A stretch of DNA of 64,000 nt from Bradyrhizobium sp. BTAi1 (lineage in GTDB: Bacteria > Pseudomonadota > Alphaproteobacteria > Rhizobiales > Xanthobacteraceae). The stretch spans positions 6,777,501-6,841,500 of the forward strand of contig NC_009485.1 of NCBI RefSeq assembly GCF_000015165.1, given 5' to 3'. The notes below the pieces were generated by a model. That model was not told the DNA's origin. It saw nothing but the letters and a program-made list of their open reading frames with translations, and searched no databases. The translations under genes were made by a program, and so were the position numbers. Shown in pieces: positions 37,232 through 44,866 of the stretch. Within the stretch, counting starts at the first letter, position 1; each line of letters begins with the position of its first letter.

Positions 37232-37271
37232 CACGAAAGCGCCTTCATTGCGAAAACCTTAAGTAAGGGCA

Positions 37272-37543
37272 GATTCGGTTGTGCGGTTTAACTCTGTGTT
37301 TACTCGCATCATTAATCATTGCGTCATGGTCTGGAGTGACTGACGCAGCGCGCCTTTCCGCCCTCAAAAGCGGTGAGGAACGAGAGTCGGTTAGGTCCGT
37401 CTCTTAACATGGAGCTTGAACGAGGGCGGCTGAGAAAAACTGCTTCTTCGCAACACCTTACGGCGATTCGACAAAAATTGCACGGTTTGAGCTTGCGGAT
37501 GTGAATCAGGATTTGTTAACCATCTCTCGTCAGGATCCGAATC
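37272..37543. promoter_or_regulatory. Cluster of five GANTC sites in the fliI-ctrA intergenic region
   Basis: GANTC occurs at 37272, 37384, 37465, 37503 and 37539. GANTC is the methylation target of CcrM in alphaproteobacteria, and ctrA promoters of Caulobacter are CcrM-sensitive. Five sites in under 300 bp exceeds the roughly one expected by chance. A TTAACCAT half-site lies at 37516. Confidence 0.6.
37288..37303. promoter_or_regulatory. CtrA-like binding site
   Basis: TTAA-N7-TTTAC, one mismatch from the CtrA consensus TTAA-N7-TTAAC. It is 57 bp upstream of fliI, a position suited to activating fliI, and could also take part in ctrA autoregulation. Confidence 0.5.
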
Positions 37544-37618
37544 AGTTGTTCAAAGGCGTTTTGAGTGCCGCGATGGCGGCCGACCTGACGCCCGGAGCGG
37601 CGACTATGGGGAACTGGC

Positions 37619-38320
37619 ATGCGCGTTTTGCTGATTGAGGATGACAGCGCCGTCGCGCAGTCGATCGAGCTGATGTTGAAGTCTGAGAGCTTCAACGTCT
37701 ACACGACTGACCTCGGCGAAGAAGGCGTCGACCTCGGTAAGTTGTACGATTACGACATTATCCTTCTCGACCTCAATCTGCCCGACATGTCCGGTTACGA
37801 CGTGCTCAAGCAGCTGCGCGTCTCGAAGATCAAGACGCCGATCCTCATCCTGTCCGGCCTCGCCGGCATCGAGGACAAGGTCAAAGGTCTCGGCTTCGGC
37901 GCCGACGACTACATGACCAAGCCGTTCCACAAGGACGAGCTGATCGCCCGCATCCATGCGATCGTGCGCCGCTCCAAGGGCCACGCCCAATCGGTCATCC
38001 AGACCGGCGACCTCGTCGTCAACCTGGACACCAAGACGGTGGAAGTCGGTGGCCAGCGCGTGCATCTGACCGGCAAGGAATATCAGATGCTGGAGCTGCT
38101 CTCGCTCCGCAAGGGCACCACCCTCACCAAGGAGATGTTCCTCAACCATCTCTATGGCGGCATGGACGAGCCCGAGCTGAAGATCATCGACGTCTTCATC
38201 TGCAAGCTGCGCAAGAAGCTCGCCAACGCCTCCGAAGGCCGCAACTTCATCGAGACCGTCTGGGGCCGCGGCTACGTGCTGCGCGAGCCCCACGACATGG
38301 ACGAACGCATCCCCGCCTGA
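37619..38320 (+). CDS. ctrA: Cell-cycle response regulator CtrA
   Basis: OmpR/PhoB-type master regulator of 233 residues. The receiver (1-120) has acidic residues at 8-9 (LIEDD), the phosphoacceptor Asp51 in [15 protein letters not shown], and the lysine in [10 protein letters not shown]. The DNA-binding domain (about 125-228) contains [20 protein letters not shown] and [15 protein letters not shown], which is the CtrA-specific recognition region. It sits opposite fliI, upstream of a strong terminator, as a single gene. In this group CtrA controls motility and division genes. Confidence 0.97.
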   Translation: MRVLLIEDDSAVAQSIELMLKSESFNVYTTDLGEEGVDLGKLYDYDIILLDLNLPDMSGYDVLKQLRVSKIKTPILILSGLAGIEDKVKGLGFGADDYMTKPFHKDELIARIHAIVRRSKGHAQSVIQTGDLVVNLDTKTVEVGGQRVHLTGKEYQMLELLSLRKGTTLTKEMFLNHLYGGMDEPELKIIDVFICKLRKKLANASEGRNFIETVWGRGYVLREPHDMDERIPA

Positions 38321-38372
38321 GCTTTCACTGGGTCCTCCGGCGAGCCTCACGGCTTGCTCCTCCCAGACTGAG

Positions 38373-38402
38373 CCCCGCCGCAAATGGCGGGGTTTTTGTT
38401 TG
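38373..38402 (+). terminator. Rho-independent terminator after ctrA
   Basis: CCCCGCC / GGCGGGG stem with a 6-nt loop and a TTTTTGTTT tail, about 55 bp after the ctrA stop. Confidence 0.9.
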
Positions 38403-38548
38403 TGGGGGGTGGCGGATCGAGGCGAAGGAAGTCGCGCACGAGTCTCTACATCGCGAACGCCGCACTTGCCTCTCCCGAGGAATTGCGCCCCACCGCCAGG
38501 CCCCCAGCGCGATCCCGGTCGCGAAGCACGACCGGCTGCTCCAATCTC

Positions 38549-38630
38549 CGTCATTGCGAGGAGCGAAGCGACGAAGCAATCCAGAGTCCCACCCCGTCCC
38601 CTGGATTGCTTCGCCGCGCTCGCAATGACG
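38549..38630. repeat. Dispersed palindromic repeat CGTCATTGCGAGG...CGCAATGACG
   Basis: Second copy of the family seen at 8907-8988, with arms CGTCATTGCGAGGAGCGAAG and CGCTCGCAATGACG. The surrounding 38403-38798 holds nothing else that I can identify except the 3' fragment of the larger repeat from 38751. Confidence 0.75.
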
Positions 38631-38798
38631 CTTGCGGCAGCATTCAACTCGAGAAGCTCACACGACATCTGCGGATGCGCCTTGTACGGACCATGCGGAC
38701 AAACCCTCGCGATCTCGCAGCGCCTCGCGCCCGAGCTATGAGCCATTCTCACCGCCCTCTTCCAAACTGAGGGCGCAGGGAAGGCCGGGCGCTGGCCG

Positions 38799-40672
38799 AT
38801 CGGGATAGGGGGGAGTCTCGCGACTCCTCCCCTCCCACACCACCGTACGTACGGGTCACGTATACGGCGGTTCGACAGATTGAACGGTTCAGCGGGGTGC
38901 GAGGTAGGGCAATCCGCGTGAGGCGAAGAAGACGTTTGGCAGAGCCATGGTCAGCCCGGCACTGTTCGCCAGCCGCCAAGGGCCACGTGGGTTGCCGGCG
39001 GTTTTGAGCGCCAGCTCCCGGCCAACGCCGCAGCGTTGCAGCTCGTCGAAGCGAGTACGACCCTGCTTCCATTGGGTCCAGACGACGGCGCGCAACCGCC
39101 GCCTGATCCACTCATCCAGCTTGCGCAACACCGACGGTGTCTCGCAGAACCCGAAGTAGCCGCGCCATCCCTTCAGGTACAGCGACAGCTTCTCGATGAT
39201 CTGCGCGAGGCTTCGACCAGATTGTCGCCCCGTCAGTTCCCGAACTCTGGCCTTGCAGCGGGCGATCGCCTCGGGCGCGATGCGCCGACGCGGCTTTCTC
39301 CCCTGGGTAAAGCTGAAGCCCAGGAACTTGCGGTGGTTCGGTCTGGCGACCGCGCTCTTGGCCCTGTTCACCTTGAGCTTGAGGCACCGTTCCAGGAACG
39401 TCTCGATGCTCGCCATCACCCGCTCGCCCGCCTTTCGACTGCGCACATAGATGTTGCAGTCGTCGGCATAGCGCACGAAGCGATGACCTCGCCTCTCCAG
39501 CTCCTTGTCCAGCACGTCCAGCATCAGGTTCGACAGCAGCGGCGAGAGCGGCCCGCCTTGCGGCGCGCCTTCCTCCGTCGGGCTGACCAGCCCTCCCTCC
39601 AGCACACCCGCAGTCAAGAAGCCGCGGATCAGCTTCAGAAGACGCTTGTCAGCGACCCGTTTGGCAACCAGCCCCATCAGGATGTCGTGGTTGACCCGGT
39701 CGAAGAACTTCTCCAGGTCGATATCCACCACGATGCGGTGCCGGGACGCAATGTACGCCTGCGCCTTCGTCACCGCCTGATGCGCCGAGCGGCCTGGCCT
39801 GAAGCCGTAGCTCGCGTCGGAGAACGTCCGGTCCCATTCGCCCTGCAACACCTGCAACACCGCCTGCTGGATGAAGCGGTCGACAACCGTCGGGATGCCG
39901 AGCAGCCGAACGCCACCCGATGCCTTCGGGATCTCGACACGCCGCACCGCCTGCGGTTTGTAGGTGCCGTCGAGCAGCTGAGCCCGGATCGTGAGCCAGT
40001 TCGCCTTCAGGTAGGTCGGCAGATCGTCCACGGTCATCCCGTCGACACCCGCCGCCCCCTTGTTGCGCTTCACTCGGTCCAATGCCTTCTTCAGGTTCTC
40101 ACGTGCGACGATCCTTTCCATCGACGGTCCCACGACCGCCGGGCGTTCGAGACAGGTCAACGCCGCACGAGCTTCGGCCTCCCCGGCGCCGGCACGCGGG
40201 GCTTCACCCCTCGGTCCGAGGCGAGGGTTCAGATTGCTCTGATCTTCCGGCCGCATTGGATCGTGCGAGATCACCGCTCTACTGACCCCTTCCATCGTTT
40301 GGGCCTTTAGCGGCACGCTACCGCCTACTACGCCCTCTGCTGACTTCTGCGCCGCGATCCGGCCGCCTTACGACGACCTCAGTCCCGTTGGGACACGACA
40401 CAGATCTCCCGAGGTAAGACCGACCGCCTTCACCGCATACCCGTCGGATTTACCACCCCGCCCCTTGATGACCGTGGACTTCGCGATTGGCAGCTCGCTC
40501 GTCCGGACGGGTAGGCCTCGCATCCGCTGTTTGTTCATCGGGCCGCGGCTTTGCTCCACGCTGTCTTCAGACCCCACCTCGCGATGACGCCCTTGCGCTT
40601 CGCTAATCCTTCGCCGTCATCAGGCTGGATAGAGGACTTCCACCTCCAAGCTGTCGTTCATACTCGGCACAC
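38799..40672 (-). mobile_element. Group II intron (complete, 1874 bp)
   Basis: The 5' end at 40672 reads GTGTGCCGAG, matching the GUGYG consensus. The 3' end at 38799 reads CCTATCCCGAT, matching the AY ending. Domain V is visible on the minus strand within about 38838-38873 (CCGCCGTATACG paired with CGTACGTACGGTGG), followed by a purine-rich domain VI hairpin (GGGAGG...CCTCCC type). The element encodes its own reverse transcriptase/maturase. Boundaries agree exactly with the uninterrupted repeat at 30201/30202, so this is an intact insertion without target deletion. Confidence 0.9.
38889..40316 (-). CDS. ltrA: Group II intron reverse transcriptase/maturase
   Basis: Multifunctional intron protein of up to 475 residues. 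The reverse-transcriptase core starts near MERIVARENLKKALDRVKRN (residue 66; an ATG at 40121 could be the true start) and includes NKGAAGVDGMTVDDL, YGFRPGRSAHQAV, VVDIDLEKFFDRV, GAPQGGPLSPLLSNLMLD and the catalytic FVRYADDCNIYV. The maturase X domain follows (LAQIIEKLSLYLKGWRGYF). I see no clear HNH endonuclease domain at the C-terminus. It lies inside the intron, ending 90 nt before its 3' end. Confidence 0.93.
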   Translation of the reverse strand: MPLKAQTMEGVSRAVISHDPMRPEDQSNLNPRLGPRGEAPRAGAGEAEARAALTCLERPAVVGPSMERIVARENLKKALDRVKRNKGAAGVDGMTVDDLPTYLKANWLTIRAQLLDGTYKPQAVRRVEIPKASGGVRLLGIPTVVDRFIQQAVLQVLQGEWDRTFSDASYGFRPGRSAHQAVTKAQAYIASRHRIVVDIDLEKFFDRVNHDILMGLVAKRVADKRLLKLIRGFLTAGVLEGGLVSPTEEGAPQGGPLSPLLSNLMLDVLDKELERRGHRFVRYADDCNIYVRSRKAGERVMASIETFLERCLKLKVNRAKSAVARPNHRKFLGFSFTQGRKPRRRIAPEAIARCKARVRELTGRQSGRSLAQIIEKLSLYLKGWRGYFGFCETPSVLRKLDEWIRRRLRAVVWTQWKQGRTRFDELQRCGVGRELALKTAGNPRGPWRLANSAGLTMALPNVFFASRGLPYLAPR

Positions 40673-41000
40673 CGCCCGTGGCCCGCTGCGGAAAAAAATG
40701 CAGGCGGCAGTCACCACAGGTCTGGCCGAAAACGCCCGGCCCTCCCTGCGCGATGGCCTTACGAATTATACGCGCTCTCCCTGGGGATCGGCTGTCTTGC
40801 CCCCATCACCCGCAGGCCGCTCATCAGCAACGCCCACACGCTTGACCTCAGCACCGGGAGGCCAGGACCACGCGATTTCACCGTGCGCCGGAGATCGTTC
40901 GTCGGCACGGCGAACCATGCTGCGACCCCAAAGCGCCCATCGCATCCCACACCCGACGTCCGTGACGACCGCGAAGCGTCCCCTCGTTGGGGCGGGACGC

Positions 41001-41262
41001 AGCGGAGTAAAGCACGATTTCTGTAAAAACGAAAGATGATTTTTGGCGAAGCCGGATCTGTTCTTCCGAGCGCGCGGATGGCCGGTGCGGCACAACCGAT
41101 CGCTCCAACCCCGTGCAAGCTGAGACCGGCTCATCCGGCGGGCGGGCACCGTCAATTCGGACGACAACGCGTGCGCTCGCGAGGCAATTCGCAGCATGAG
41201 ATACTTCGACACCTCTGGAAAATGCATCTCGACGCGCCAATATCTTTCACGAGGAGCCGGAC
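41001..41262. other. Intergenic region, no gene seen
   Basis: About 260 bp between the interrupted repeat and the broken antitoxin. It is of mixed composition, and no open frame is convincing. A promoter for the former toxin-antitoxin pair may survive near 41230. Confidence 0.4.
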
Positions 41263-41491
41263 ATGACCAAACTGCTCGATCAGGCGCTCGCGCGCCGTAC
41301 GCCGCCTTCCCTCCGAGACCCAAAATGAGATCGCGCGCGGAATGCTGGACCTTGCCGGCGATGAGAGCCAGCCGGAAGAGATTGCCCCCTCGCATCTGCC
41401 GGATGTGCTGGAGAGCCTTGCACAGGCCAAGCAGCGCCGGTTCGCGACGGACACCGAGATCGAGGCCGCGTTTCGCCGCTTCGATCCATGA
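41263..41491 (+). pseudogene. ParD-like antitoxin, frameshifted
   Basis: Begins MTKLLDQALA after GAGGAG, then loses frame: one extra base near 41288-41295 (GCGCGCCG where GCGGCCG would keep the frame). In the corrected frame the product continues as LPSETQNEIARGMLDLAGDE and ends TDTEIEAAFRRFDP, a typical small antitoxin that precedes ParE toxins. Its stop overlaps the toxin start by 4 nt (ATGA, 41488-41491), the usual coupling. As it stands translation would end after about 21 residues. Confidence 0.72.
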
Positions 41492-41754
41492 AGCTTCGCT
41501 TCACGCCGCGCGCGGTCGAGAGCATCGCGGCGATCGCCGACGATATCCGTGTTCACAACCCTGCCGGCGTCACCGTAATCCCGACCTGGAAATCGGCCAT
41601 CAAGGGACAACAAGACTGCTCTCGCCGGAAGCGGACCCCGGCTGCCTCACCACTGTCCCTTCGCAAAGCTGACCGCCTTTCGTGGACTCTCTGTGGGCGC
41701 GGCGGAACATTTCGGACAGAAACCAGTTCGCCCAGGTTCCCGGCACACTTCTAG
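41488..41754 (+). pseudogene. ParE/RelE-type toxin, truncated
   Basis: The first 27 or so residues (MKLRFTPRAVESIAAIADDI, then RVHNPAG) match the start of ParE toxins. After that the sequence diverges completely and no toxin core is present, so an ancestral gene was cut near 41570 and fused to unrelated sequence. The rest, to the TAXI gene at 41788, contains no recognisable gene. Product is probably inactive. Confidence 0.65.
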
Positions 41755-41787
41755 CGCACCATGCTCTGTTGTCAGGGGGTCCCACTG

Positions 41788-43191
41788 ATGTCACCGTCCG
41801 ATCCAGTCAGGAGCGCTCACGATGGTCGTCAACGAAGGTTGCTCATCGTGTTGGCGCTGGGATTTGTTGCCTTTGGCGCCGCTGCGGCCGCCCTCTTCTA
41901 CGTCTTACAGCCCGAGACCCTGCGGATCGCCGTTGGACCGGCAGGGAGCGACGACTATCAGGTGGTCCAGGCGATGGCCGACGCCTTCAGCGAGGAAAGC
42001 AGGACAGTCAGGCTCTCCCCGCTCACGACCGGGGGAGCGGCTGAGTCGCTCGCCCTGCTGTCCGCCGACAAAACCGATCTGGCGGTCGGCCGCGGCGACC
42101 TCGGCATGCCGCCCGACGCGCAAACATTGGCCATTCTGCGGAAGAATTACGTTGTCCTGTGGTCGCCCTCCGGGCGACGCAGCAACGAGACCAAGAAGAA
42201 GGCGAGCGGTAAGATCGGAGACATCGCGCAACTGACGGGTCGCAAGGTCGGCATCATCGGGAGGACCGGAGCAAACGTCGCCGTTCTCCGAACCATTCTG
42301 GAAGGCTCCGGCGTGCCGCCGGACAAGGTGACCACGGCTCAATTCGGGACGGACGAGATCGAAAAGCTTGCGCAGGACCCGACCCTGGATGCGTATCTCG
42401 CCGTTGGTCCGCTTGACAGCAAAATCACGGCGGACGCCATCGCCGCGACTGCCCGAGTGCGTGGCGCTCCTACCTTTCTTCCGATCGAAGCATCTGAGGC
42501 CATTGCTCTGAAGCACGCGCGCTACGAGGCCGAGGAAATTCCGGCCAGCGTCTTCAACGCGCGACCGGCCTGGCCAGAGGACAAGGTCGACACGATCAGC
42601 GTCAACCACCTGATCCTGGCCAGGAAGGAACTGTCCGAAGCCAAGGCGGCAGCTTTCTATCGGCAGCTGTTCGCTGTCCGCGACACGATCACGCAAGGCG
42701 TCGCCGGCGCGTCCCACATCATGAAGCCCGACACGGAGAAGGAGACTGACCCCTCCGTGCATCGGGGCGCCGCGGCGGTGATCAACGGCACGGAGCGAAC
42801 CTTTCTGGACAAGTACAGCGACTACTTCTGGTTCGCCCTGCTTGTTCTGTCCGGCATCGGTTCGGCAGCCGCCTGGCTGCGTCGCTTTCTGAACCGGGAC
42901 GAACCGGACGACGACAACAGCTGTCGCAATCGCATTCTCGCGGCCGTGTCGGAGGTGCGCAATGCCGGGTCGGAAGACGATCTGCTGACACGACAGCGCG
43001 AAGTCGACGCGATCATCGGCGAGACCCTCAAATCCTACGACGATGGAGTCATCGAACAGGAGGATCTGGCCGCATTCGGTCTGGTCCTCGAACTATTCCA
43101 TCATGCCATCGCCGAAAGGCGAGCGACGCTGCAGAGCGGTCCCGCCGATCCAACATGGACGACGGGCCCAACCCTCGCCTCGCGGCGCTAG
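41788..43191 (+). CDS. TAXI-family solute-binding protein, membrane-anchored (third copy)
   Basis: Protein of 467 residues, start at 41788 behind AGGGGGT (an earlier ATG at 41761 is possible). An N-terminal hydrophobic segment (LLIVLALGFVAFGAAAAALF) is probably an uncleaved anchor. The binding domain reads LRIAVGPAGSDDYQVVQAMA, LLSADKTDLAVGRGDLGMP, and GRKVGIIGRTGANVAVLRTI. A second membrane segment (YFWFALLVLSGIGSAAAWL) near residue 355 leads to a charged cytoplasmic tail of about 100 residues. This two-anchor layout differs from the two soluble TAXI proteins in the window and suggests a signalling or scaffold role. No permease is nearby. Confidence 0.85.
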   Translation: MSPSDPVRSAHDGRQRRLLIVLALGFVAFGAAAAALFYVLQPETLRIAVGPAGSDDYQVVQAMADAFSEESRTVRLSPLTTGGAAESLALLSADKTDLAVGRGDLGMPPDAQTLAILRKNYVVLWSPSGRRSNETKKKASGKIGDIAQLTGRKVGIIGRTGANVAVLRTILEGSGVPPDKVTTAQFGTDEIEKLAQDPTLDAYLAVGPLDSKITADAIAATARVRGAPTFLPIEASEAIALKHARYEAEEIPASVFNARPAWPEDKVDTISVNHLILARKELSEAKAAAFYRQLFAVRDTITQGVAGASHIMKPDTEKETDPSVHRGAAAVINGTERTFLDKYSDYFWFALLVLSGIGSAAAWLRRFLNRDEPDDDNSCRNRILAAVSEVRNAGSEDDLLTRQREVDAIIGETLKSYDDGVIEQEDLAAFGLVLELFHHAIAERRATLQSGPADPTWTTGPTLASRR

Positions 43192-43524
43192 CCGCGTCCG
43201 GCTCATGCGGTCCTCATCGCGCGCCTTGGATCGCAGCGAGCTGCTGCAAGTTTCGGCTCTGCCGAGGACGGTGCCCTCAGGTCAGCAGGTGGCCATGCGG
43301 CGTTTGGCATTCCAGCGGGAAAGGTCGGCTGTCTGGGCCAGAGCTGACGCTTTACAGTCAAAGACCAAACGGCTGGTTATGACCCACAAGAGACATGCGG
43401 TAGATCGTGACGACATCTGCCGCGTTCAGGAGAGGTTCTCGGTTGCCAAACTGTTTCCTATTGAGGCGCCCTGGGTGCTGTCCGTATTTGACCCCGAGTG
43501 TCCTAAATTGATTGGAGCGGTGTC
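43192..43524. other. Intergenic region, nothing recognised
   Basis: Lower GC than the neighbouring genes. It contains open frames without ribosome sites or family resemblance, possibly remnants of acquired DNA. Confidence 0.4.
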
Positions 43525-43725
43525 CTACTTTGCCGAGCGTGAAAGTAATTCTGGGTGTGCGCGGTAAAATTCTTCTCGGACTTTCGAAGGCGGATTGATC
43601 CATAAGCCAAAAGCAATAACCGCTACACTAAACCCCAAACTGACGAGGATGGCCTTCCACCCGAACATCCACGGGTACTTTGAGCGTAGCCAATCGTAGA
43701 AGCGATCTTGAGGTAGCACAACCAT
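43525..43725 (-). CDS. Small hypothetical membrane protein
   Basis: Protein of 66 residues with one membrane segment (AILVSLGFSVAVIAFGLWIN) flanked by charged ends (DRFYDWLRSKYPWMFGWK; KVREEFYRAHPELLS). GGATAGGGG directly precedes the start. Composition is less GC-rich than the neighbourhood, suggesting acquisition. I do not recognise a family. It could be spurious, but the hydrophobic pattern and amphipathic ends look genuine. Confidence 0.5.
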   Translation of the reverse strand: MVVLPQDRFYDWLRSKYPWMFGWKAILVSLGFSVAVIAFGLWINPPSKVREEFYRAHPELLSRSAK

Positions 43726-43735
43726 CCCCTATCCG

Positions 43736-43766
43736 GAGGCCGCCTCAGTTGGCGGCCTCTTTCCTT
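43736..43766 (+). terminator. Rho-independent terminator
   Basis: Perfect 9-bp stem GAGGCCGCC / GGCGGCCTC with a 6-nt loop and TTTCCTT tail, on the plus strand. The nearest plus-strand gene ends 545 bp upstream, so the transcript it serves is not obvious. Confidence 0.65.
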
Positions 43767-43869
43767 ATCAGATTAGGCTTGCCATGTCGCTTGCTGGCCC
43801 AACGCGGACCTTTCGTCCGGCGCGGGGGATGTCTGCTGTAGGGATAGAACCGGGCCAGCTCCGTTGATC

Positions 43870-43972
43870 CTGCATGACACTATCAGCTCGCCCGCCGCTC
43901 CGCGCGGTTTCCTGGATAGCGGTGGACGGCCTATTGAGCCCGTTTCACATCTGCTGAGCACCGGATTACGCA
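43870..43972. repeat. Remnant of SDR gene end and diverged upstream unit
   Basis: 43872-43909 is a diverged copy of a 38-bp unit (CTGCATGACACTATCAGCTC) also found at 43987 and 44434. Near 43919-43945, GGTGGACGGCCTATTGAGCC matches the end of the SDR gene at about 47353-47375. This suggests the barrel-SDR pair was once duplicated as a whole and then deleted. Confidence 0.55.
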
Positions 43973-44866
43973 GATTACGGTGACGCTGCATAAAACTATC
44001 AACTCGGCCGCTGCTGTGCGACGGCGGGGCGTTACCCAAGCTCGCCTATCAGCCTGCGGGGCGCGCCTGCGACAGGGCGGCGCACCGGGAGGGTGACCCG
44101 CAACCAATTTTTTTCTCTGGTTGATCCGGATCAATCGCGCTACCTTTGCGACGCCAATCATCGGACCACGCACTGAGCTGGTGTCAGAGCCATGCCGTAT
44201 GGAAAGCGTTTCCGCTCGCGCGGAAGCCTCGGTCTGTCCCTCGCAGCGTGGCTGTTCTCGCTGCTCGCCGTTTCTGCCGCCAACGCCCAGGCACTGGGGC
44301 CGACGTTCGAGAACCGGCCAATCGAGGTTGTGCGTCTGGCGCTGTCGGGAGCGGTGCCGAGCGGGCCGCAGCGGGTCGCGTTCGAGGATCGTGTCCGCCG
44401 GGCGCTCAATGTGTATCCGGGATTACGCTGACGCTGCACAAAACTATCAACTCGGCCGCTGCTGTGCGACGGCGGGGCATTACCCAATGCTCGCTTATCA
44501 GCCTGCGGGGCGCGCCTGCGACAGGGCGGCGCACCGGGAGGGTGACCCGCAACCAATTTCTCTCTGGTTGATCCGGATCAATCGCGCTACCTTTGCGACG
44601 CCGATCATCGGACCACGCACTGAGCTGGTGTCAGAGCCATGCCGTATGGAAAGCGTTTCCGCTCGCGCGGAAGCCTCGGTCTGTCCCTCGCAGCGTGGCT
44701 GTTCTCGCTGCTCGCCGTTTCTGCCGCCAACGCCCAGGCACTGGGGCCGACGTTCGAGAACCGGCCAATCGAGGTTGTGCGTCTGGCGCTGTCGGGAGCG
44801 GTGCCGAGCGGGCCGCAGCGGGTCGCGTTCGAGGATCGTGTCCGCCGGGCGCTCAATGTGTATCCG
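43973..44866 (+). repeat. 447-bp tandem duplication (two units)
   Basis: Unit 1 (about 43973-44420) and unit 2 (44421 to about 44866) are nearly identical. Each holds a non-coding leader starting GATTACG and the first 76 codons of the outer-membrane protein. The offset is 447 bp at the start codons (44192 and 44639). A few differences and two small indels occur only in the leader; the coding parts appear identical. The junction at 44420 cuts unit 1 after GTGTATCCGG. Confidence 0.9.
44192..44431 (+). pseudogene. Truncated first copy of the outer-membrane barrel gene
   Basis: 79-codon frame identical to residues 1-76 of the full gene (signal peptide plus start of a POTRA-like domain), then a short unrelated end (GLR) and stop at the duplication junction. 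It keeps its own leader and start region, so it might still be expressed as a small secreted peptide, but it lacks the barrel. Confidence 0.8.

Larger units (their letters stand above)
38751..41000 (-). repeat. Second copy of the ~350-bp dispersed repeat, split by a group II intron
   Basis: Read on the minus strand, 41000-40673 and then 38798-38751 align with the intact copy at 29890-30250. Matching landmarks include GGGATGCGATGGGCG, CCAGACCTGTGGTGACTGCC, CCACGGGCG at the left junction and CGGCCAGCGCCCGG at the right junction. Removing 38799-40672 restores a continuous repeat. Confidence 0.85.

Noticed and set aside
38889-40316. Retron or diversity-generating retroelement as an explanation for the reverse transcriptase
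   Set aside because: The maturase X domain, a domain V/VI RNA signature, GTGTG start and exact excision from a repeat all indicate a group II intron; there is no template repeat/variable repeat pair.
43043-43567. Plus-strand open frame of 174 codons overlapping the end of the third TAXI gene
   Set aside because: Starts deep inside the TAXI gene in another frame, with no ribosome site and no family resemblance.
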